Assembly (NCBI GenBank): GCA_948470475.1
Contig: OX419338.1
Location: 35,803,595 to 35,867,594 of the forward strand
From: Galaxea fascicularis
Lineage: Eukaryota; Cnidaria; Anthozoa; Scleractinia; Euphylliidae
DNA length: 64,000 nt
Direction of reading: 5' to 3'
Under the pieces are notes generated by a model. The model did no database searches. It saw only the letters and a program-made list of their open reading frames with translations, and was not told the DNA's origin. The stretch's first letter is position 1, and the number at the start of each line of letters is the position of its first letter. The translations under genes and the position numbers were made by a program. Positions 54,190 to 64,000 of the stretch are shown piece after piece.

Positions 54190-55845
54190 TCATGAATTTA
54201 CTATTCTCGCGTCAATGTTATCGAAGGGCAAAGGTGCAGTCTGCTTACATTCGAACAAGTAACTAACTTTATTTAACCAGAAGCAGTGTATTGTACACAG
54301 CGCAACGTCGTAAACTAACGTTCTTAGTGTGGTGTCCATTTTGTAAACATTGTGTAGTAATTCTTAAATAAAAACATAATAAAAAAAGGAAAACTTTATT
54401 TAACTTGGGTAGCCGATTCAGCTACGTGGTTACTTTAAAGGCTGTCGTCAAAGCTTGGTTGAAGAACAACTAAGAGTCGGAAAAAACTGTTAGAGTTAAC
54501 ACTTTTCACAGTAAACTGCCATAAAGTCTACAATGTGGCCAATCCTCCGTGTCTGTGTACTTTACTTTTAACTGGGAAGTACCAAAGGCCTATGGTTTGG
54601 GGGAGTTACCAACAAAGCTTGGCACAGGGGTCCTTGGATGTAGAACCAATTTCAGTCGCCTCCTACTGGGAACAGGAGACCCTCCGTGTGCAAGACACTC
54701 AAAAAAACTGTCTCCAGCTACTACCTCGAGTCACAGCCGTATTGTTGTATAGGACCATTTATCGAAGCCTTAGCACTAAAATTCAAAGTGCTCGTCCACA
54801 GCCACCAGTAATTAGGCAAACTAATGTTTTAAAAGCTTTAGTGAAAAAGCAAAATAAACCAGTTACATGAAACAAGCAGCTCTTTCTCAAGAGCAAACAG
54901 AAAATTAAAAGAACTGGTCACACTGGAGACAGCACACAAAACACCATAAGAGCAAATCAAACTTGGTAAATAAAATTAATTAAAAACCACAAAAAAATTA
55001 AAGTTATTCCCTGGGGACTAATGATGAAAGAACCTCTCACCCCTCCCTCTCCAAGAAGAGAAGGCCTTCTCTACCCCCTGTAGAGAAAGGGAAAGAGTGC
55101 AAGTTCAACCCATTTAACTTCATTCCATAAGAGAGAGAACGAAAAGGAGAATTCCGACTCCCAAGCTATCCCTAAGAAAACGGAAACAGAACTAGTGAGA
55201 CTATCAATTCTCATTTCTATAACTTTCTTTGTGCATTAGTTAAGAGAATTTGGGGTAATATCAACATAACCTCTGGCTGATAAGTTTGTCCAGTCACCTG
55301 GACAAGAGGGTTGGGCTTACATGTAAATGCCTTGTTTTTTGTACCTTTCATCACTTCCGTCAAAATGGTTTCAGTAACCTTGAAAACTTTTGGAAGGAAG
55401 AAGAGTTGCTTGGGAGAATGTTGAAAATAAGGGATAAGTGGGAAATATTGAAAGTGGTTCAAACTTTAAAATTTAAGTAAATAATTAGATCAAGCCCAGA
55501 CCGTCCCCCACCACAACAACGTGCCTCTTTCACCATTAACAGACTATAATTTATGTGTATACCTTTTTACTTTTCTATCAATCTCGATTCACCCCATTTT
55601 CTCCCAATTTCACATCCACCAACCCCTTACTTTAAGAACAAATATGCTAATCACTTCTAAGAGTTCAAGGGTCAACCCTAGTAGTATTGCATAACAAAGC
55701 AGTTAAAACAACAACGCATCAATATTCCTCCCTCCCTAAAAAAAAACTTCACAAAATGAATACATTACTTCTTCTTTACACATGCAACAAATGAATTTCT
55801 CCTAAATTTGTACATACATTAATAGTTATCTTTCCAGTATCTCAA
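54190..55845. other. Intergenic DNA, no gene recognised
   Basis: Short frames at 54535-54870 and 55217-55462 have no family likeness or splice context. Nothing further supported. Confidence 0.5.
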
Positions 55846-55846
55846 T

Positions 55847-56015
55847 AGGCCATTTCCGAATTCATGTCTGCCTCTTCAAAGCGAGTCTAAGTGCGAAGTT
55901 TTTGTGATGGTAATTAGTTCTACTTTACATATAAATTAAAACTAATTTTCATAACAAAAACTTCGCACTTAGACTCGCTTTGAAGAGGAGGCAGACATGA
56001 ACTCGGAAATGGCCT
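55847..56015. mobile_element. Foldback MITE next to satellite
   Basis: aggccatttccgaattcatg through agtgcgaagtttttg is mirrored by caaaaacttcgcact through catgaactcggaaatggcct: arms about 65-70 bp. It ends 59 bp before the 55-bp satellite array. Confidence 0.8.
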
Positions 56016-56073
56016 CTTTCTCTCTCCTTAAAAATAAAAGTGTCAGAATTTAACATCTGAATAAATTATCCCG

Positions 56074-58315
56074 GAAGGGAGGGTTGGGAGTACCTCCCAC
56101 CCTCCCTCTCCCACTCTGCCGAGTGGAAGAAGGGAGGGTTGGGAGTACCTCCCACCCTCCCTCTCCCACTCTGCCGAGTGGAAGAAGGGAGGGTTGGGAG
56201 TACCTCCCACCCTCCCTCTCCCACTCTGCCGAGTGGAAGAAGGGAGGGTTGGGAGTACCTCCCACCCTCCCTCTCCCACTCTGCCGAGTGGAAGAAGGGA
56301 GGGTTGGGAGTACCTCCCACCCTCCCTCTCCCACTCTGCCGAGTGGAAGAAGGGAGGGTTGGGAGTACCTCCCACCCTCCCTCTCCCACTCTGCCGAGTG
56401 GAAGAAGGGAGGGTTGGGAGTACCTCCCACCCTCCCTCTCCCACTCTGCCGAGTGGAAGAAGGGAGGGTTGGGAGTACCTCCCACCCTCCCTCTCCCACT
56501 CTGCCGAGTGGAAGAAGGGAGGGTTGGGAGTACCTCCCACCCTCCCTCTCCCACTCTGCCGAGTGGAAGAAGGGAGGGTTGGGAGTACCTCCCACCCTCC
56601 CTCTCCCACTCTGCCGAGTGGAAGAAGGGAGGGTTGGGAGTACCTCCCACCCTCCCTCTCCCACTCTGCCGAGTGGAAGAAGGGAGGGTTGGGAGTACCT
56701 CCCACCCTCCCTCTCCCACTCTGCCGAGTGGAAGAAGGGAGGGTTGGGAGTACCTCCCACCCTCCCTCTCCCACTCTGCCGAGTGGAAGAAGGGAGGGTT
56801 GGGAGTACCTCCCACCCTCCCTCTCCCACTCTGCCGAGTGGAAGAAGGGAGGGTTGGGAGTACCTCCCACCCTCCCTCTCCCACTCTGCCGAGTGGAAGA
56901 AGGGAGGGTTGGGAGTACCTCCCACCCTCCCTCTCCCACTCTGCCGAGTGGAAGAAGGGAGGGTTGGGAGTACCTCCCACCCTCCCTCTCCCACTCTGCC
57001 GAGTGGAAGAAGGGAGGGTTGGGAGTACCTCCCACCCTCCCTCTCCCACTCTGCCGAGTGGAAGAAGGGAGGGTTGGGAGTACCTCCCACCCTCCCTCTC
57101 CCACTCTGCCGAGTGGAAGAAGGGAGGGTTGGGAGTACCTCCCACCCTCCCTCTCCCACTCTGCCGAGTGGAAGAAGGGAGGGTTGGGAGTACCTCCCAC
57201 CCTCCCTCTCCCACTCTGCCGAGTGGAAGAAGGGAGGGTTGGGAGTACCTCCCACCCTCCCTCTCCCACTCTGCCGAGTGGAAGAAGGGAGGGTTGGGAG
57301 TACCTCCCACCCTCCCTCTCCCACTCTGCCGAGTGGAAGAAGGGAGGGTTGGGAGTACCTCCCACCCTCCCTCTCCCACTCTGCCGAGTGGAAGAAGGGA
57401 GGGTTGGGAGTACCTCCCACCCTCCCTCTCCCACTCTGCCGAGTGGAAGAAGGGAGGGTTGGGAGTACCTCCCACCCTCCCTCTCCCACTCTGCCGAGTG
57501 GAAGAAGGGAGGGTTGGGAGTACCTCCCACCCTCCCTCTCCCACTCTGCCGAGTGGAAGAAGGGAGGGTTGGGAGTACCTCCCACCCTCCCTCTCCCACT
57601 CTGCCGAGTGGAAGAAGGGAGGGTTGGGAGTACCTCCCACCCTCCCTCTCCCACTCTGCCGAGTGGAAGAAGGGAGGGTTGGGAGTACCTCCCACCCTCC
57701 CTCTCCCACTCTGCCGAGTGGAAGAAGGGAGGGTTGGGAGTACCTCCCACCCTCCCTCTCCCACTCTGCCGAGTGGAAGAAGGGAGGGTTGGGAGTACCT
57801 CCCACCCTCCCTCTCCCACTCTGCCGAGTGGAAGAAGGGAGGGTTGGGAGTACCTCCCACCCTCCCTCTCCCACTCTGCCGAGTGGAAGAAGGGAGGGTT
57901 GGGAGTACCTCCCACCCTCCCTCTCCCACTCTGCCGAGTGGAAGAAGGGAGGGTTGGGAGTACCTCCCACCCTCCCTCTCCCACTCTGCCGAGTGGAAGA
58001 AGGGAGGGTTGGGAGTACCTCCCACCCTCCCTCTCCCACTCTGCCGAGTGGAAGAAGGGAGGGTTGGGAGTACCTCCCACCCTCCCTCTCCCACTCTGCC
58101 GAGTGGAAGAAGGGAGGGTTGGGAGTACCTCCCACCCTCCCTCTCCCACTCTGCCGAGTGGAAGAAGGGAGGGTTGGGAGTACCTCCCACCCTCCCTCTC
58201 CCACTCTGCCGAGTGGAAGAAGGGAGGGTTGGGAGTACCTCCCACCCTCCCTCTCCCACTCTGCCGAGTGGAAGAAGGGAGGGTTGGGAGTACCTCCCAC
58301 CCTCCCTCTCCCAAT
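56074..58315. repeat. 55-bp G4/hairpin satellite, ~41 copies
   Basis: Head-to-tail copies of a 55-bp unit (landmarks gggagggttgggag, tacctcccaccctccctc, tcccactctgccgagtgg) that look identical by eye; only the outermost bases differ. Because 55 leaves remainder 1 on division by 3, each strand's three frames read one 55-residue cycle, and no cycle has a stop, so all six frames are open for 720-770 codons. Each unit's minus strand has GGGAGAGGGAGGGTGGG, a four-run G-quadruplex motif, and two hairpins: gggagggttgggag against ctcccaccctccc, and ccactc-tgcc-gagtgg. No coding role is proposed: composition is extreme and frames are not favoured. Confidence 0.95.
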
Positions 58316-58548
58316 CTGTACTTTTTTTATTCTTCCCTTTTTTGATATTCTCCATTCCAACTTAAGTTTTTTTACTTTATTAACTTAACAAGGAGACACA
58401 AGTTTTCCGCATTTTGTTGCGGCACTTTATTTTTTCTTTGACTGTAATGTGAAGGGTTGGTGTTTTTTATTTGCCATCTTTTGTTTTGTTTTACTTTATT
58501 TTTTTTAATACATTTTCTAGACATAAGAGTCATTTCGTGTTCTGAAGC

Positions 58549-58745
58549 TAATAAATATCTTATGTTTACTCTTTCATTAAATTCTGAGAAGAGCTTTACA
58601 TTTGTCTTTCTTATTTAAATCTACATATTTGGTATTGCATTTTTTGATAATAAATATCTTATGTTTACTCTTTTATTAAATTCTGAGAAGAGCTTTACAT
58701 TTGTCTTTCTGATTTAAATCTACATATTTGGTATTGCATTTTTGA
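58549..58745. repeat. 101-bp tandem duplication
   Basis: Two adjacent copies of about 100 bp (starting aataaatatcttatgtttac, ending tttggtattgcattttt) with only a few differences. AT-rich, noncoding, just right of the satellite. Confidence 0.85.
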
Positions 58746-61700
58746 CACATTCGAGTCTAAAATATCGGGAATTGTCCTTTGTTGGGCGTATGAATTACTA
58801 GAAATATTGCTAGCTTTTGTGAAAGTTTATTTCCGACTTTATTGTCGGTTTTGCAGTATGGTCCAATTGTAACTAATTGGGGTGTTTTTACTCGTTTGAA
58901 TAGGAACCTTGAAATTTCGTGTGCCACTTATGAAAAAGTATTTGAAGGCCTATGAAGTCTTTTCCAAAATGGATAAAGAACGTGTTGTTATTTCAAAATT
59001 TGAGTGTCAGGTTTCAAAATAATAAATTATAGGCTATCGAGTCATTTCCACAATCAGTGCTTTTATTTGAAAGTTTGACTGCTACTTTGAAAATTAGTTT
59101 CGTGAGGAAAAAAATTAGTTCGTAAACAAAACGGAAGAAAATAAGAAAAAATACTTTTTGTTCCATTTGAATCTATCTTATGGTAGTGTCCCATGAAGAC
59201 GAATTTTTTTTCATAATTTTCTCGCTGGTAGTTAGTCTGTTGTTGGAAGCCACTATATTCGAATTTGAGTTTGTTCACTTACCTTGTTGTCTTCAGGGGT
59301 GTCACAAACATCGCTGCAGTGCTACGACTAAAATAGTTGTTAACTATAGTACTATTTATGCCAAATTCTCTCTCTCTCCTGTCCAGACTTCGGCAACTTT
59401 CTTCTTTTTCATTGGTAGTTAGTCTAGAACACAGAAGTTTAAAACTAATGCGCTAGGATCTCTTGTATTGTTGCATTATTCAATCGTTTTAGATGACGAA
59501 GACCTCAGGAAAGTAAGAATTACATCTATGAAAAAAAAGTTAGAATCCTGATACCTTCTCGCAAGAAGGGGAAAGAAAGTATCGCAAATTATCACCTAAA
59601 GCAGAAATTTTAAGTAATACGCCTGAAACTCTAATTTTGCATTTATATATTTGCAATCTTGAATGCATGTTTTAGACGACGACGACCCAAAAAAATACTG
59701 TAATGGTTAAATCTTTGCGATCTCTAAGTGTAAGATGATTCCGAAACCTTTTACGAGTAAAAGAGTCTAGTACCGTGAAATAAAAACCTTTTGGTAAAAC
59801 GTTTCGTAAGTGCACTTTGGCTTTAGCCGAGTTTAGATTGTGGAAACAGAATTTAGTGGGAACGCAAGAAAAACGAAATAGATTCGTAAAAACCTATTTG
59901 CGAGAAGAAGAAACTATTAAGTAGCACAAAATAAAAGTTTTGGTAAAAAATGTTCTATTTGGTTTTTGGTTTTAGCCGAGCCTGAATTGTGAAAACAGAA
60001 CTCGATAGCACTGCTGGAAAATTTCAAGAAGAATGAAACTTGCGCAAAATATTTCCTAATTTCGTTGCAGAATTGTAAGTTCCGTTGTTGTTCATGCGAA
60101 GAAATAGATTTTAGTACTGAGAAGTAATATTTACAAATTCAAAGTGAAAAATTAATGGAATAAACGGCTTGAGGTTCTGTTGTGGCACAAGTAAATTCAA
60201 GGTTCCTTAATTCATCAGGGTAGAGACCAAACTCTATTAGTTCTTCGATCAAAGCTGTAATCCTTAAATGCGTGTTAATTGTGTGCTGTTACCCTTTGAA
60301 CCTCTTCGCTTTCTGTAATCATTATGGGAAAGCCTCTTAAGTAAGTACAGTCTTTTGCCGGCTGGCAAACAGGTGAAAACAACTCGGTCGTATCTCAATT
60401 AGGTGTTATTGTAGTTGTACAGCTTCAGCGTGTCCCTGGAATACTTGACAGATTACACTTTACTGCTGATCTTCACTGCTTATTTCCTTGGTTTGTCCAA
60501 GATCCAACCGGATCAATTATGTTTTAGTGACTTCCAGTTCAACCTGTAGACAGAAAATCAGAAGCGTTTCAATTATGTACGATCTGACAGATGCATTGTT
60601 ACAGAGTCAAGTTATGTATACAAGAAACAAGGTTTCTACCGAAAAAAAGATCCGACAGTTGACAGTTTCAGGTCAGTATATTCGTCATCCAGTCACTATT
60701 ATTTGAAAACACATCAAAGCAGGACGCAAAACCATCTATACCATCGCGGGCCTATGGTATTGGCATGGTCCGCTACACCTAAAAACGACGAAAATATGTT
60801 CTATGTTTTTCGATGTTCATTTCTAAAGAGCACACCTGAAATGAGAAAGGCACTCTTAAAATAAAGAGCCTCCGGACATATTTACAGCGGCTCGCATAAT
60901 TCGCTTGGGTTGAACAAAATTTGACAGCACAATTAAAGGTCTGAGCCAACTCATTCATGCATAACTGAAGACAAAAGTTAGGATTTGTGAAAGCAACGGC
61001 GTCACGCTCCCAGCGATCCTTTTAAAACTTGTAAGAGATATTTTTCTGCAATTGAAATTAAGGTAAAGCTCTATGGAACTCAAAGTAGAAAGATACAATT
61101 CTTATGAATAATCGGCAGTAGAATGAAATTGAAAGATATGGAGATCTATTTTGAGCTGTTTAAACCCTCCGCGATTGAGAGAGGTACGGTAGACATCCCC
61201 ATTCTTTTGCCTGGTTTGACATGGCCGAAGGAAGTTTTCCTGATGACCTTTGCTATGCAAATTTTCGAGGCCAACTCGCGTAACTTCTGAATGTCTTCTC
61301 CATGAAATTTCTAAAGGTATATCTCGTCAAGATACATTGATTTGAAAGGCTGTTACTCCGAACTATCGACTTGCAATAACCCTGTATTACCTCGCGTCGA
61401 CAGCAGAATTTACGTTAACCATTGCTAACTTCTTCTTTTGTGTGTACTTGTATCAGTGAATCACGGAGACAGCATTTCGGCACATACGTTATTGAGTTTG
61501 TGGTCACTTAAGCCTGGCAAAATCTCGTTTTGGCACGCGGGTCACTTTTTAGGCGGGCCAGGACCACCTCACGAGGTGGTCTCGGTCCGCCTGATTTTCT
61601 TGGTCCGCATGCCGACATATTTGCATTTACATAAAAAAACAAGCGGGCCGTGCCAAAACTATTGGCCCGCCTATCTAAATTTAGGAGTGCCGGGTGTAAA

Positions 61701-63220
61701 ATGAATGTCGTGCAAATGGGGTTTAATTATGCATATTTTTTCCGATATGCGATCAATGCAGGATATTTTAAATTTTTATCACACTGTGCTTTTATTATAA
61801 AAGGTCTTGAAAAGTGTAAATGTTCAAAATATTTTTTTGCTGATTTTAGGCGTCTTAAAAATGACCAATTAATCTGTCTTCCAGTCGCAAACACCTGCGG
61901 AAAGTTAATCGCTAGAAGGTCGAAAAATCTTTTTAAGTTCAAATCTATAGGTTTGAAATCTCTTACAAGTTTCAAAAAATCAGCTCAAAGAAAAGCGACA
62001 CCATCGAATTGAAGGCAATACTGCAGAAGCAGGTGTTTTGGCGGAACGTTCTGTAGGTATGCAGTTTACTCTTGGGTGGCTTGTCAACGAACTACTAAAT
62101 CAAAGTTTCATGGCTGCCGAATCGTCAGAGCGCAGGATTAAGTCGCAGTTTCTTTTCAAAATTATTTAAGACGTTACATATGGGTTTTATTACGATAATT
62201 CAAAATTGAAACGTTAAGCGAAAACAAATGGTTTTATTTTATTTGGATTAGTCTCCGCGTCATTTGGTGCGATTAAATTGGTAAATTTCAAATCGCTTTT
62301 CGTAAAGCAAAGTAACATTGAGTAAGAGTTATTCCGAGAAGATCTGTGAGAGTATGTGTGACGTTTTGTGGCAACCTTCGCGAAGCCGTAAATTTTATGG
62401 AACAAGAAAACACATGCAGTTTGAGCTTGTTTCAATATTCTTTTGCTGATGAAGTTGACAATATCAAAACTGACCGAAATTAGTCCCTCGTGTTTAGTCT
62501 CGCAGAATTCAATAATTATGTTTGTTTTCATCAAATGTCATGAAGCAAGTTTACAAATAAAAATTAAATTTAGGAAGAAAAGAGTTTAAGTAAAAAGAAA
62601 CAGAACCAATGTTAACTCAGTGGCACTTTTCCGCAAAAAAACGAGATCAAAACCGCAATTTTCTGAAAGTTAATTGACTTTTTGGTCCAACTTGGCTGCC
62701 GTGGAAGTCAGTGCTATCGATTTCCTATTTCAGCTCTGATCGTACTTTAACAGAATTATCAATTCTGCATTGGGCCAGCTACGTATCTGACCAAATTTCA
62801 AAGTGTTGTTCTTGTAAAGAAAAGCAATATTTCAGCTTGAAATTACCAGCTTCGTCCCGTCCCGACTATCTGCCCAGGAGTCTCCGAGGATGGAAAATTT
62901 CTGACCCGGTAGGAAGAAAATATTGAAAGAGGAGCGTTAAGTTGTCCTTAGTTTACGTCTCAGCAATTCTTTACCAAAGCTCAAAGAAAATCAGCTATAA
63001 ACCGAGGTAAAAAGTAATATATGTGGCTACAAAGAAGCTTAACTATGAAGTCTCTAATACCGGTTTCCGTACTCCTCAGTTTAAAACAAATCCAACTCCA
63101 AGTTCTTGCAATAGCAGTAAATGTATGCAGTGTTGGAGTCGTCGTAAAGCGGACAGCAGGGAGATTGGGATATTTTGATAAAAAAACGCAAAAAAGAGAA
63201 CGTCTAACAAGGTCAAAGAA
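58746..63220. other. Intergenic DNA, no gene recognised
   Basis: No protein family segment was seen on either strand in about 4.5 kb. Minor items: a hairpin near 61548-61590 (aggcgggcc ... ggtccgcct with inner ccacctc/gaggtgg) and a single copy of the gtctccgagga phrase at 62845-62890. Confidence 0.5.
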
Positions 63221-63227
63221 ATCTCAC

Positions 63228-63309
63228 CTTCCCATAGTGGAATGTGTTTGACCAAATGTTATCCCTGATGGCTGTATCTATCACTTGCTCCATTATCTTG
63301 GTTATATGA
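63228..63309 (-). CDS. Possible tctex-type dynein light chain exon (partial)
   Basis: An 82-bp segment with a good acceptor (gtgtttcag) and donor (gtgaga) on the minus strand encodes 27 residues, ITKIMEQVIDTAIRDNIWSN followed by TFHYGK. The spacing of I-K-I-M-E-x-V-I-D-x-A-I and the terminal K resembles the first helix of DYNLT/tctex light chains, which bind dynein intermediate chain. The next conserved blocks of that family were not found at lower coordinates, and the start would lie beyond the window end. Treat as a single-exon hint. Confidence 0.3.
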
Positions 63310-63589
63310 CTGAAACACTGGAGAGAACAAATAAACATTATTAGAAAGAGTGGGATACATCCGAGTAGAAAAATAATGAAACCTGAACTGAAATTCTCTT
63401 TACACTATTTGAAGATCAAATCAAATTGAAATTCCTTCTATGAAATTATTTTATTAGAAGGTGTGTGTGTGTGTAATCTTCTCGATGCCTAGTGGCACTC
63501 CTAAGAGGTTAGCAAGGAAGTTTCTGCGACTCAACAGAGGCTCTTGGAGGCAGGTGGTGAGCCCAACCGGCCACCCTTATGTGTGTGAG

Positions 63590-63850
63590 AGCAGACCACA
63601 GCAACGCGAACTACGGTCCCTACTCTTTTCGATCAGTGTGTGGGTTCTTTTACGTCCCCATCCAGTTTTACATGGGGAGGTGAAGGAGACAAGGCCAGCA
63701 GCTTAACGTCACTGCCCGCTGACTGGATCATCTGAACTAAAGTAGACGTTGAGCACACAGCCAGCATGATCTTACCAGGACCCAGGTTTGTGCACCGGTC
63801 TGCGAGTTTGAACCCGCAAATCATGAAACCGATTGGCAAAAGGCAAAGGA
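63590..63850 (-). mobile_element. tRNA-derived SINE copy
   Basis: Shares with 44110-44460, in order, tactcttttcgatcagtgtg, ccagcagcttaacgtcact, atcatctgaact and cacagccagcatgat. The head near 63790-63850 is degraded (ctgcgagtttgaacccgcaa keeps a B-box-like end). A (GT)n tract at 63462-63474 lies beyond its tail. Confidence 0.7.
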
Positions 63851-64000
63851 TTAGATTTCCATGGGATTGTGGATATGTAAATGTTGTTTCACCTTTCCGT
63901 CCTGGAAAATCCCAGAAACTCCTGAGGGGCACTAAAATAATTTTTCTGTATACCTGGCAAAGGCACTAAAGAAAATCGACAGAAATCGGCAAAAATAACT

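Noticed and set aside
56043..58388. Six overlapping reading frames of 720-770 codons, apparently proline/glycine-rich repeat proteins
   Set aside because: They are six readings of one 55-bp satellite without stops; frames are equivalent, flanks add only short unrelated ends, and no signal or domain is present.

Overview
This is a 64 kb piece of an animal nuclear genome. The genes are broken into many short exons by GT-AG introns, intergenic DNA is AT-rich, and tRNA-derived SINEs, foldback MITEs and decayed LINEs are abundant. The protein content and repeat style suggest a cnidarian, probably an anthozoan such as a stony coral. That placement is inference; no species-level marker was seen.

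Four gene models can be read. Every splice site was chosen so that reading phase and family conservation agree. (1) 3390-5270, minus: a two-exon secreted or membrane-anchored folate-receptor-like protein. (2) 5397-11690, plus: a nine-exon ALG3 (ER alpha-1,3-mannosyltransferase of N-glycan assembly), with one intron that reads as a U12-type AT-AC intron. (3) 18365-26265, minus: a 21-exon ALDH4A1 (mitochondrial P5C dehydrogenase of proline catabolism). (4) 26444-38873, plus: a 21-exon DNAJC11 (mitochondrial J-protein). Genes 1/2 and 3/4 are head-to-head pairs with start codons 126 bp and about 180-240 bp apart. Both intervals have CCAAT boxes and an ATGGCGG (YY1-like) sequence over the plus-strand start codon. 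Between ALG3 and ALDH4A1, 15135-15995 (plus) encodes a 90-residue precursor of a strongly basic ten-cysteine secreted peptide in two exons, matching no family I recognise.

The right half (39-64 kb) is gene-poor and transposon-rich. It holds a basic-repeat minisatellite (40.3-40.6 kb), a 2.2 kb ISXO2/Merlin-like DNA transposon with 99-bp inverted repeats and a frameshifted transposase (40.8-42.9 kb), hAT-like short elements (44.7-48.7 kb) and an L1/Tx1-type LINE with ORF1 and ORF2 remnants whose reverse transcriptase is split by a foldback element (50.1-54.2 kb). A very homogeneous 55-bp satellite of about 41 copies (56.07-58.32 kb) is open in all six frames and carries a G-quadruplex motif per unit. 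Three phase-compatible exon candidates (45.7-49.0 kb) and one tctex-type dynein light chain-like exon (63.2 kb) hint at further genes, weakly supported.

The long reading frames over the satellite and most short frames elsewhere are not genes.
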